Assembly: GCF_932294415.1 (NCBI RefSeq)
Contig: NC_065536.1
Coordinates: 34,592,354-34,656,353, forward strand
DNA: 64,000 nucleotides
Direction: 5' to 3'
Origin: Quercus robur
Taxonomy: Eukaryota > Streptophyta > Magnoliopsida > Fagales > Fagaceae
Shown here: positions 33,104 through 43,949 of the stretch, in pieces
How the letters are laid out: every line of letters starts with the position of its first letter
Numbering within the stretch: the first letter of the stretch is position 1
Program-made: the position numbers and the translations under genes
The notes under the pieces: generated by a model
Database searches by the model: none
Told to the model about the DNA's origin: nothing
What the model saw: only the letters and a program-made list of their open reading frames with translations

Positions 33104-35942
33104 CTCAGCATTTTGAACCATTCTAAAACCTGACCACTCATATAAACACTCTTCTAGGATGTCTTAGAGATCCTGTTTGTGCATCTTCATTCATAGAATT
33201 ACTAAATATAAGATTTATAACAGTGTCTGAAATTTATGCCAATTATTAAAAAATGTATGACAACTTGATAAAGTAAGAGCACCATGAGACAAGGTAACCT
33301 CAGTTATTTTTTGAGCATTGTAACATAAAAGGAGGAGAAATCTAATATCACAAAAAATTTAAGTACAAATATAGCAACTTGCCCAAGTCATCAACATTGA
33401 ACAAAGCCAAATTATCCAGCACTCAGACAAATCATCCAAGGTAAAATGCAATTTCAGAGGCATATCAGAATTGTAAAAGTTTTAATAATAACAATAACAA
33501 TAAAAAATAAAAAAATTGTTTTAGAATTCCATGATCCAACCATGTAAGAACTAGCAATCAAATGAGCAGAAGTAATTAATTGATCAAAGAAGCAAAACCC
33601 ATTAAGTTCTGAGGTGACCCAGTTCTACAATTACAAAGAACAACACAATTTTGAGCATAGTTCTTCTGGCTAATCCAAAAATGATATAAAAATTGAGCAA
33701 AAGTAATCAAATTTGATCAAAGAAGCCAAACCCATAAAATTCTGAGGTGACCCATTTCCACAATTACAAAGACATAATTCTAAGCATAAAATTCTTCTGG
33801 GTAATCCAGAAATGACATCAAAATTGAAACTTTCAAAAAAAAAAAAACTTACCAGACCTCGAGAAAATCAAGATCGATTGCCGAGTTGATTACAGAGAGA
33901 GAGAGAGCAAAGCTGGCTTCTGATAATAAAACAATGCAAAGTCTTTCAAAGATTTAATACAAATTTGCTTGCAATATAAACAACATGCTTAGCCAAAGTA
34001 ACACGCTAAAGAGACAGTAAAAGTGTTGTGACTCTGTTTGGGAGCGAAGAAAACAAGGGAAAATTTCAAAACTTGAAAATCCTAATAATTAGAAAACAAG
34101 GTTGGTACCGGAAATTGCAGTTCAGAGTGGCGAATCAATCATCGAGGACGAGAATTTGAGAGAGAGAGAGTTAGGGTTTACAAAAAGCTAGGGGGCGAAG
34201 AAATTGAGGTTTGAATTAGCGGGACTGAACTTTCCATGTTGAAGTAGTAAATTTCAATTTTAGGGGTTTGGGTTTTGAGAAAATTTCAACACTAAAGCTG
34301 TTGGGTTTCCGACTAAAACATGATTGGAGGCCGAGAAAATGAGGGAAAGTTCTGGAAATTGACCAACGTGATTGAAAGTTTGAAACCCTGAAACGTCTAA
34401 GGCAGGGTTTTTTTTTTTTTTTTGGTGGGAAGGGCTAGGTTGATTTTGGGTATATTGTTTTTGGGTTAAATGGGGTTCAATGGGCTTTTAGTTAAAACTC
34501 AATAATTATTGGGTCTAATTGGGTTGATGCTCATTTAACCCAACTAATAATTAGGTGGGTTTGGGTTTAGTTAGAGTAGGCGGCTTTGGGTGGGCAAATG
34601 GGTTTGGGCTTATTTTGCCACCCCTACATTATGCTGCATATGAACATTAGGAACTTGCATCCTTCTTGCACGACCTATTCCTGCATGAGGAACATCTCCT
34701 TCACCTCCAATCTCATTAGATGTGTCCACAATAACAACACGCTTCCTGTGTTCATCTGCCAACATTCTAGCAGTTTCTCTGCACGAGCAAAGTGTGTATT
34801 CTTGATGCTTGTAGCCACAATAAAAGAAAGGTGATAGAATAGAGCGTCAATTTCAAATGCTCATTAAAGTTTGAATTCATCCTTTTTGTGTTCTTCTTAC
34901 AATGGAAGAACTTGAACTCTATATAGTAGAGATCATTATCATGAAAAAGTATGCACCAACTAATTATAGTAGGATATGAAGAAACACAATGATGGCAAGC
35001 CAATGGCGGGAAATTATTCTTCAAAAGTATTAAAAAGAACAAAATGTAAAAAAAAAAAAGCACTGTAGTTGACAACAAGTATAAACATGGACAGGATATA
35101 CAGTGCATTGTTGGTGAGGATGAAAAATGGATCAACCGAAATTGCACACAAAAAGTTTGACATTAAAAATCAATTCTTTAAATGGTTACCAAAATGATTA
35201 TCAACTCAATAGCTTCATTTTACACATCAGAAATGTAAGTACCTGATCAAGGTTGTCTTGCCGACCCCAGGAGGCCCTATGACTAAGATGGAACCTCCGC
35301 CCTCAACCAAGTCACGTATTATCCGGCACTTCCGGATACAGCTCGACCAACCCGGCAAGTGAGGCCAATGATTTGCATTTTCCGATTCCGAATGGCACTT
35401 ATACGATGTAAAGAATTATTAATACCCGAACGGTTGTCATCCGAAAAATCACCAACCTAATAGAATCAAGCAACTTTACATTAAACTCTCTAGACATCCA
35501 CCTCTCTACAAATATCCTAACTAACTAATACACCATACTCATGTAATCCAAATAATATTTTATTATAAGAGGTTATTCATCAATAATCAGCACAGCCAAT
35601 CACACAAGGAAAATGCCAAAGTTACTATCAATTTATTATATAAATTAAAAACCTATAATCTGACATGTCTAAGGACATAATTAATGCCACATCAATAAAA
35701 TAAGAAAAAAGTTGACAGATGCCCTAAGGGAATTGATTTAAGAAATATTTTTAGAAATTTAATAATTTTTTTTTTATATTTTTCATGAAAGTGGTATAAA
35801 AACTTTCCTAGTCCATTAAAAAATGTCTTTATAACACCAGTTAACAGGACTCATAAAATAAATAAATAATCTTTTAATTACCACTTTTCTAGATTTGTTT
35901 TTAAAAGTTAACACATCACATTAATGTAATGTAATAAAAGTT

Positions 35943-36228
35943 GTAAGGATTCAGATCTTCTAGATTTCCTAAAACGCTCTACCAATAAATTTCTTTAAAT
36001 CCTAACCACTCTTTTATGATTTAAGAGTCTAAATTCTGCCATGTCAGCATTCTACTAACAATATTCTTAAAATAATAAAATAATGTTGCAAGCAAAATAA
36101 TTAAGATTGTTGTTAGTAAAATGCTGACATAGCAAAATTTAGACCATTAAATCATTAAAATATTATCAAGATTTAAGGAAATCTATTTGGTAAAGTACCC
36201 TAGAAAATTTAGAAGATCTAAATCCATA
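35943..36228. mobile_element. Foldback MITE in intron 1 of the P-loop ATPase gene
   Basis: The two halves are complementary along nearly their whole length, from GGATTCAGATCTTCTAGATT at the left to AAATTTAGAAGATCTAAATC at the right. ATGTCAGCATT..ACTAACAAT and ATTGTTGTTAGTAAAATGCT face each other near the middle. A related single end is at about 47345-47412. No clear target duplication was identified. Confidence 0.65.
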
Positions 36229-36309
36229 TATAACATAAGTTTCTCCCCCCAAAAAATAATAAATATAACATAAAAAGTGCTCCAAGTATAATATTAGGAG
36301 AAATGCTAC

Positions 36310-39300
36310 TGTGGGGCCAAAGAATTTGTGGCCCTGGCCCACTTTTACATTGGGACCCAAGGCCCGAGCTGATGAGGGATATAGCCGAGGACATATAATA
36401 AAAGTCCAAGTAACCTTGAGACATAGCCGAGGATGACTCTGTCCTCGGCATCCTCGAGGCCCTCCTGAAAGAAAGGGCAAGAACGGTATAGGAACAGTTT
36501 TGGGAAAAACCTAAAATATCCACGTTGATAGAGAAAGGACTCCTGGACAGTATGATGACAAAGGACAAAGGAAAAGCTGTCATTACTGTCATTGAATACT
36601 CTGCATCTGACAGGATCATGCTCTTCAGCTTTTACAACCACCCCCAACCACTTTGGGTATGGGCTGATGGGACAAGTATCAGTCCTGGAAAGTCAAACCT
36701 ACACGTGGACGTTGGATGAGGGTACAAACTAATATAAAATGAGAAGTAAACAATCCAGAAAAGGGACTGGGAAAAAAGGCTAAGAACCAGAGCCTCCCAG
36801 ACCGTACCGAGGAGAGGGACTTCTCGAGCGAACATAGTTTATTTCCGTATGAACACCACGACCAACCATCGTCCGGTGACCAAGGCCTAGCCTTTCAAAC
36901 TCACGCTCTACAAATTCTATTGTTTGAGCCTTTTGACGTACGAACCCAACATTATTTTGGGGTCGTTACGAATTGAGTCCTTACAATTGGCGCCGTCTGT
37001 GGGAAGACTTGTGTGTTGGCACAGGCGGTGGGTCGAGAAAGTCCCCCCATCACTTCCAACAGCCCGTTGTAGTGCCCTAATATAAAGTTCCATTAGGGGC
37101 TACGCTTTTCCATTAGGGGCTACGCTTCGAAGCGTCAGTAGCACGGATGGTTCTAGGGGCTTGGCCGGAGGCTAATCCCCCCAAACCAATGTCCCACGCC
37201 TTGACCGAGGGGCTAATCCCCCCAACTACTTAAAAAGCTAAGTTTTGGACAGAACCAAGGTATTGTATGGTCCTCGGACTCATACCTATGGGGAAACCAA
37301 CTACTTAAAAAACTAAGTTTTGGACAGAACCAAGGTATTGTATGGCCCTCGGACTCAAATCTATGGGGAAACCAACTACTTAAAAAGCTAAGTTTTGGAC
37401 AGAACCAAAATATTGCATGGTCCTCGGACTCAAACCTATGGAGAAACCAATTACTTAAAAAGCTAAGTTTTGGACAGAACCAAGGTATTGCATGGTCCTC
37501 AGACTCAAACCTATGGGGAAACCAACTACTTAAAAAGCTAAGTTTTGGACAGAACCAAGATATTGCATGGTAATTAGACTCAAACCTATGGGGAAACCAA
37601 CTACTTAAAAAGCTAAGTTTTGGACAGAACCAAGGTATTGCATGGTCCTCGGACTCAAACCTATCGGGAAACCAACTACTTAAAAAGCTAAGTTTTGGAC
37701 AAAACCAAGGTATTGCATGGTCCTCGAACTCAAACCTATGGGGAAACCAACCACTTAAGGAGAATTCTAGATTGCTCAGACCTACGGGAAGATTATTTAC
37801 TGAAAGTCGGATTAAGTCCTAGACGGAATGAAGATCCCGACCTGTCCTCAGATCCTCAGTTCTAAGGGAACTGATGCAAACAAGCGTTTAAGTTCGGTAT
37901 GGTTGTACTTCGGTCCTCGGACCGGATGCCAAAAATGGCTAAGGCTATGAAGGTTATTAGGAAGATGGCAAAGCACCCTAGTACATGGCGACCCACATGA
38001 GCAGTTCATTTTGGGTTACCCATCCTCGGATGATTACCTCATACACAGTACCGAGCATTCAGCTGTCATCTCGGCTAGTCTTGGGTATGTAACCTTTTTC
38101 AGGTCGGCATTATTGTGCCGAATAGTTTCAATAAGCTCAGAATAATATTTTTTTCTTAACAAAGGTTTCGGCCCTAAGTATCGTTCAGAATAAAAAATAA
38201 AAAATAAAAAATCATCATATAATAGCACATCCATTCACAGCATAACTATTGCAGAAAAGAAAGAATACATAGAATAAAATAATGTCAACTTTTATTAATA
38301 TAAAGAAGTAGTACAGCGTACAATAAGGGGCTTAAACAAGCCTATACAGGAAGCTAATTACAAAAGCAAAAATAAAAAAATACAAGGAAATGACAAATCT
38401 TTCTAAACTCTGCTCCAGTAGCGATTATGTATGAGAGGGTGACCCCCTTTGCTAGAAGAGGAGAAGAAGAGGAAGAAGTAAAAGCACCAGGATAGATCCG
38501 GTGATGGGAAAGAAGAAGAAGATGAGGCAAAAGGAGGCACCAGTGAAGGAAGAGAGGAAGAAGTAGGGATGCTTAGTCCCTGCGTCAGCCCTGACTCCTA
38601 TCACGCAGGTGCCATATTAGCTATGCTCGAAAGAGAGCGGATGGTACTGATGGTGAGCAATCCCAGCTCCATTGCACCAAAAATTTGATGCGATTAACAC
38701 CTGCTTCGAATTTTGGCTGAAGGAAGAGGAAAAATATCTTGAGTCTCTGCCTACCCTGCCCTGATCGAGTCATCTTAAGTTTCGGAGGGACCCGGTGCTT
38801 CTGGAGAGGATGTGGTTCCTTCACCCCCGCTTTTACCTCAAACATACTATACTATAAAGTTTGATTATGCTAATAAGGAAAACTTTAAGCGTAGTTGGAG
38901 GTTTAGGACTTTAGAAAGACTGAAGAGTCTATGCGTAAAGGAAGTGACCTCCTGCCTTGCTTCTTATACGGAAGGCAAGACTGGTGGCATTTAATCTGTA
39001 CAGATTTCCAAGGAAAGCTCAGAATGAGATAATTCCCGCTCAACTCCCAACACCGTTTATAACCGTTGAATGGGTGTCGCCTCGTGAAAGGAGCTTATTA
39101 AAAACACGCCTCGTACACTGAAACGGCAGAAGCGCGACGTGAGTAAAACTAAAGGAATGTCTCATGACCGGGAGCGTTTCCCAGGCAAACTAAAAGACAC
39201 CGACATTAATGAAAGGCAAAGCTAGACAAACTGTGGTATAGGCCCGATATCAGCAAAATCCTCCTCCCCGACCAAGAGGTTGGGCAGCAGAATTTTGAGG

Positions 39301-39983
39301 GACTATTGTGGGGCCAAAGAATTTGTGGCCCTGACCCACTTTTACATTGGGACCCAAGGCCCGAGCCGAGGAGGGATATAGCCGAGGACATATAATAAAA
39401 ATCCAAGTAACCTTGAGACATAGCCGAGGATGACTCTGTCCTCGGCATCCCCGAGGCCCTCCTAAAAGAAAGGGCAAGAACAGTATAGGAACAATTTTGG
39501 GAAAAACCTAAAATATCCGCGTTGATAGAGAAAGGACCCTTGGACAGTATAGCGACAAAGGACAAAGGAAAAGCTGCCATTACTGCCATTGAATACTCTG
39601 CATCTGACAGGACCATACTCTTCAGTTTTTACAACCACCCCTAATCACTTTGGCTATGGGCTGATGGGACAAGTATCAGTCCTGGAAAGTTGAACCTACA
39701 CGTGGACGTTGGATGAGAGGTACAGGATAATATAAAAGGAGAAGTAAGCAATCCACAAAAGGGGCTGGGAAAAAAGGCTAAGAACCAGAGCCTCCCAGAC
39801 CGTACCGAGGAGAGAGACTTCTCGAGCGAGCATAGTTTATTTCCGTATGAACACCACGACCAACCATAGTCCGATGACCAAGGCCTAACCTTTCAAACCC
39901 ACGCTCTACAAATTTTATTGTTTGAGCCTTTTAACGTACGAACCCAACATCATTTTGGGGTCGTTACGAATTGAGTCCTTACA
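36310..39983 (+). mobile_element. Non-autonomous LTR retrotransposon, 3674 bp
   Basis: The 5' LTR is 36310-36985 and the 3' LTR 39307-39983, both running TGTGGGG...CTTACA. A perfect 5-bp duplication GCTAC flanks the element (36305-36309 and 39984-39988). A primer-binding-site-like TGGCGCCGTCTGTGGGAA begins at 36988, and a purine-rich TTTTGAGGGA precedes the 3' LTR. The LTRs look about 95% alike by eye. The 2.3-kb interior has no gag, protease, reverse transcriptase or integrase, so it must have been mobilised by a relative. The plus orientation follows from PBS and polypurine tract, so it lies antisense to the host gene. Confidence 0.93.
37224..37752. repeat. 74-bp tandem repeat inside the LTR element, about seven copies
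   Basis: The unit has ACTACTTAAAAAGCTAAGTT, TTGGACAGAACCAA and GTCCTCGGACTCAAACCTAT as its main segments. Copies start near 37224, 37300, 37373, 37447, 37521, 37595 and 37669, and the array fades at 37743. A smaller duplication (CCATTAGGGGCTACGCTT) lies at 37090-37127. Confidence 0.85.
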
Positions 39984-40163
39984 GCTACAATCACAAACTA
40001 TTTTATAACATTTTTACAAACTATTGATATGACAAATTCTTATTAGTTCAAATATGGGTCATTACTAACATCAAATTTATATTTACCAATAATTATTTGA
40101 AAATTACTAAAGCCACATCAGTAACAGTTTGTAAAAATATTGTAAAATAGTTTGTGTCTACAA
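39984..40163. mobile_element. MITE split by the LTR element
   Basis: ACAATCACAAACTATTTTAT at the left faces TAAAATAGTTTGTGTCTACA at the right, and TTTTTACAAACTATTGATAT faces its complement further in. The left tip of this inverted repeat would continue into the GAAATGCTAC before the LTR element at 36309, so the LTR element appears to have landed in the MITE terminus. Confidence 0.55.
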
Positions 40164-40169
40164 CATTAT

Positions 40170-40556
40170 GGACAAAGTTTGGTTACAAAATTAATTGTAA
40201 TTTAATGCGACAAACTCACTCAATAAAATAAATATTACTACATATTTTAAAAATATAATCGTTGAATTGAATGTTATTTACACTCTTAATATACATGTCA
40301 AATTTTGTATCAATCGGATATTATTTACTATATGATTTATAAAACTTATATTTTATACATAATTTTAAATTATAAAAATTTGCAATTTAAAAAATTATTG
40401 ATGATATAACTATTGATTTTTAATATTCTTGAAATTTTGCAAGGAGGATATAAAAAAAAAATGTAATTTAATTGTAGATTTATCAAAATTTGCCTCCACT
40501 AAAAAGATATTAAATAAGATTGGAGTCTAAAGTTAAAACTAATTTTGTAAGTAAAT
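40170..40556. mobile_element. MITE-like repeat, copy 1
   Basis: The ends are inversely related: GTTACAAAATTAATTGTAAT at the left and AACTAATTTTGTAAGTAA at the right. The AT-rich interior is closely matched by 60046-60474 (ACTCAATAAAATAAA, ATATGATTTATAA, TTATTGATGATATAA). It lies in intron 1 of the P-loop ATPase gene near exon 1. Confidence 0.6.
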
Positions 40557-41509
40557 TTTGTACTTACAGTCATATTAGTAGCCAAGCCAAGTCTAAAATG
40601 CAGAAGCACTTAATGAAACACGTTACAAATGAAGCAGTTTCATTGCCATGCAAGAATTCCAGTGAACTCAAATCTCCAATAGCAATGAAACAATTCGAGA
40701 ATGGAAATGACCATATGACATTGATCACCTTAGATATCGCGTGCTTTAACTCTTCATGCTTAACAGGTTGCTCCGAGATGACCCAATCACCCGAAGGAAA
40801 CCTCGCAAGAGGCTGCCTTCCCAAATCCATAACAACCTCAATAAGCTCCCCAAACTCCTCGTGCTGAAACAGCTCCCTCCTCATCCTCAGAGGCTGCAAC
40901 TCGAGAAACAGCTCGAGCTCCGACGATCGCGACGTCGAGGCCGAATTTGGCGAAATCAACGGTGACCTATTTCCGGGAAAGAAACGATCGGACGGTCTAC
41001 GGATCTCCGGGGCCGCCGATCTCGACGACGAAGCGATTCCGGGACGCGCGCGCGTGTTCGACGAAATGACGAAGAGAGAGCGGAGATAAAGCTTGAGGAG
41101 TTCTTGAGGTACGTGAGAGTCGAAGTTGGGATTTGGTTCGCTGAGTGCCATGATGTGTGCAGATCAATCAGCACCAAATGTGAATTCAAAGCTCTCTTTC
41201 CTTTAAAAAAATTTGTGTAATTTTTTTTTTTTTTTTTTTTTTTTCTTTTTCTGGTTAGTTTGGATTGAACTGTTGGGCAATATAATATAATAAAGAGAAG
41301 AAGGAACAGTACAGATAATTTGGATGAAGAGAAGATTCGAAAGGATCTCCTCTGGGATTGGAGGGAAGGTGGGGGCCAATAGATAGAGGGAAGACAAGTT
41401 AGCCAACAGTTTAGTTTGGGCAATAAATGGTTGAGCGTTGAAGTTGAAGTGTTGCAGCTAAGGAGGTTGAACCACGTGGGGCAGGGGTTGCGAACCTCAC
41501 GTGGGCAGC

Positions 41510-42768
41510 CAGGGATGGCAATTTCTGCCTGACCCACGGGTATCCGGTCCGGTCTGACCCTAATGGATCGGGTTTTACCCGATCCGATTAGGAATAGGGT
41601 CGGATATAGGTTAAAAAAAACCCGAAACGGGTCTGGGTCGGGTCCGGGTTTTATCAAAAAAATCCGAGACCCGACCCGAAACCCGGCCGGGATAAAAACC
41701 CGGTACTGTATATTACAAAAATACCCCTCCTATATATATACCCCTATAATCTAACCCTAAATCTAATCTCTCATTTCTTCTGTTCTTCAGCACCAACTCA
41801 AAGTTAGAACCCACGCCTCCCTCCCTCCCTCAATCCTCACCCTCACTTCGACAGTGCGAGATCAGACAACTCTCTCACCGCCAGTCCAACTCTAGCCGCC
41901 GTCCCAAGCCTTCACCGCCGTCCCAAGCTCTTTGTCAGTGTCACCGATCCCAAGCGCTCTAATATATCTCAACTCCGTTTCATCCTCGCCATCGCCGATC
42001 TCACACTGTCGCACAATCCTCTGCCCCTCTCATCTCATCTTCCTCACCCATGGCCACAAGCGTGACACGGCCTCACTCCACTTCGTTCTCCATTTTTTTT
42101 TTTTTTTGGGTTCAATTCGCCTCAATCGTGTGAGTTTGTGTTTGTGTTTGTGTTTGTGTTTACGATTTCTGAAAGGGAAAAATGAAAATCATCGTTCTCC
42201 ATTTTTTTTTTCTGGGTTCAGTTCGCCTCAATCGTGTGAGTTTGTGTTTGTGTTTATGATTTCTGAAAGGGAAAAATGAAAATCATCGTTCTCCATTTTT
42301 TTTTTCTGGGTTCAGTTCGCCTCAATCGTGTGAGTTTGTGTTTGTGTTTATGACTTCTAAAAGGGAAAAATGAAAATCATGGATCTGAAATTTGTGTTTG
42401 GTTTGTAATTTTGAAAGTGAAAATCATAGATCTGATTAGGCCAAAGAGGATTCCTTTAAAAATGAGTTTAAAACTATATTCTATAAATTTTATTATTTAC
42501 TCATCTCCATAATTTATATTTTGTGTACTAAAAAGAAAAAAATGCGCAGAGAAATGGGCAATGGCCATTCAAAAATATTTTTTTTTGGTTGGGCTGCAGA
42601 TTGGGCCCAAATCTAGCAGGGCTTAACGGAGCCCGGCGGAGGCGGGTTCGGGCTCCGAGAAAAAAACCCGGTTAGTAAACGGGTCGGGTTCAAGCTTCGG
42701 GTTAAGACCCGCGGGTCGGGTCCGGGTATGAAAATACCCGACCCGAACTCGACCCATTGCCATTCCTA
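41510..42768. mobile_element. Non-autonomous hAT element, 1259 bp, upstream of the P-loop ATPase gene
   Basis: The ends are CAGGGATGGCAAT and, reversed, TAGGAATGGCAAT. The flanking 8-mers TGGGCAGC (41502-41509) and GGGGCAGG (42769-42776) agree at six positions. Subterminal regions (41540-41700 and 42620-42750) are rich in GACCCG/CGGGTC units, as in the element at 14681. The middle (about 41770-42060) is C-rich and leader-like, possibly captured from a gene, and is followed by a 94-bp tandem repeat. Confidence 0.75.
42084..42377. repeat. Tandem repeat, about 94-107 bp, three copies
   Basis: Each copy runs TCGTTCTCCATTTTTTTTT, GGGTTCA(A/G)TTCGCCTCAATC, then a GTGTTT run, and ends TTCTGAAAGGGAAAAATGAA. 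Copies start near 42084, 42192 and 42286. The first is longer because of extra TGTGTT units. Confidence 0.85.
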
Positions 42769-42776
42769 GGGGCAGG

Positions 42777-43949
42777 GGCTACGAACCACACCATCCAAAT
42801 TTTATTTCATAAGAAGCTCTTGTTTACCTTGTTGAAGGTAATTAAAGTGTAGTCCTAAACAAATGCTTATAATATTCTTTGAAGGAAGTGATCCTAAACT
42901 TTTGAGAAGGCTTTGTACTTCTAAATGATGTAGCTTTCTGATATAAAAGTTATTAATCTTAAGATAAACTCAATAATATTTAATAACAATTGAGTCTTAA
43001 TGGATCTACCTCTAGTTTCAAAACCAATTGATTGAGAGTGGGGTTATTAGAACAAGATATAAAATCTTTTGGCCTAAGGTTAATTGTAAAAGGCTTGAAA
43101 CAAAAGGAAAAAAAATAGATTTTGATATCTATGCACTAATAAATATTTGTATTATTAGTTTGATATTTTTTTTTAAATCATTCATATAATTTTAAAGAAA
43201 TTCACTATGTTTGATTATTACATTTTGATGTATGTAATTACAATGTGTATATATATTTGAATTTTGGAATGGTTGAAAACCCAAATATGGGGGTTTAGAA
43301 ACTCAAATTGTGGAATTATGATATCCAAGAAGTGTGTGGATATAACCCTCAAAAGAGTCATGGACTCATAAGGATGTTAATTTGCATAAAAAATGTGCTT
43401 GTTAAAGGTATTGCAAATTAACATCTAGGGATGTTAAATTCGTTGTGATTAAATTCTGCCATGTGTGGTAGATGTCTTAAGTTTAATCAAGCATATGTGG
43501 TGATCCTATTTTGAAAGTATCTCTTTGTGAAATACAGTGAGTACAAGTGAGTTCATTAATTGAATATTCAATGATCAATAATGAAATATTGGATTGTGTC
43601 TCCACATATAATTTGAGTATTCATCATATAGATGTGAAATGACTTTCTTAAATAGTGATCTTGGTAAGGAAGTTTGCTTGAAAGACCTATGGGTTTGTAC
43701 TTCCTTAAATAATTAAATGAAAGTCTTTTATGAATGAGAATCAAGTAAAGAAATATAGTGAAGATGTACACTATATTAATCTCGTTTTGAGATTAGTGTT
43801 GTCTCATTCTATTGGGAATTGTGTTATCTCATTGTGTTGAGACTAGTGTTGAGAACTTGCTTATTAGATTTTATTATCGTTAAAGAAGCAAAAACACTCT
43901 GATTCCAATAATAAATAAAGAGATTATTGGAAGGGCGAATGCATAGCTC
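42777..43949. other. No gene recognised; probably decayed Copia interior
   Basis: AT-rich sequence without domains I can name. Its position next to Copia remnants makes it likely to be part of the same element. Confidence 0.3.

Larger units (their letters stand above)
27821..34626. mobile_element. Inverted double hAT element (6.8-kb near-palindrome)
   Basis: Two arms carry the same 5' part of one hAT transposon in opposite directions: 27821-31282 reading right and 31331-34626 reading left. A 48-base centre (31283-31330) separates them. Both outer ends are the same terminus, TAGGGGTGGCAAAATAAG and its complement. Both arms contain leader, BED finger and catalytic region, and both lack the transposase C-terminus and the 3' terminal repeat. 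The arms match along their whole length apart from small changes and a SINE in the left arm. The 8 bases outside the ends differ (GTCTCTGT against CATTATGC), so there is no target duplication. Confidence 0.9.
34627..41151 (-). pseudogene. ycf45/SPD1-family P-loop ATPase gene, frameshifted and truncated
   Basis: Exon 1 (41151-40729, 141 codons, MALSEPNPNFDSHVPQELLK...) ends FPSGDWVISEQPVKHEELKH-AISK at a GT donor. Exon 2 (35456-35243) encodes [20 protein letters not shown]...[12 protein letters not shown] and the Walker A loop GPPGVGKTT. Exon 3 starts at 34778 ([40 protein letters not shown]) and stops at MQHN, where the hAT element begins. The family comprises plastid-associated ATPases such as Arabidopsis SEEDLING PLASTID DEVELOPMENT 1; I cannot tell which paralogue this is. 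Exon 2 is 214 nt where phase needs 215: one base is missing just before the [11 protein letters not shown] codons, giving a stop. The remaining exons are absent. Intron 1 (5.3 kb) holds an LTR element and MITEs. Confidence 0.88.

Noticed and set aside
27821..34626. Reading the palindrome as two independent head-to-head hAT insertions
   Set aside because: Neither copy has a 3' terminus, the truncation points nearly coincide, the lesions are shared and no duplication separates the copies, so one inverted duplication is simpler.
36166..36647. Open frames on the minus strand of the LTR (also 39206-39616)
   Set aside because: They occur in both LTRs at the same place and run antisense to the element, with no known domain; they are by-products of LTR sequence.
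37224..37752. CRISPR-like array of 74-bp units
   Set aside because: The whole unit is repeated without variable spacers, inside an LTR element in a plant nuclear genome; it is a tandem repeat.
40570..40728. Continuation of the P-loop ATPase exon 1 frame past AISK (VINVIWSFPF...)
   Set aside because: The family continues with GEFSDDNR-type sequence, which is found in exon 2. The frame here is intron read-through after a GT donor at 40727-40728.
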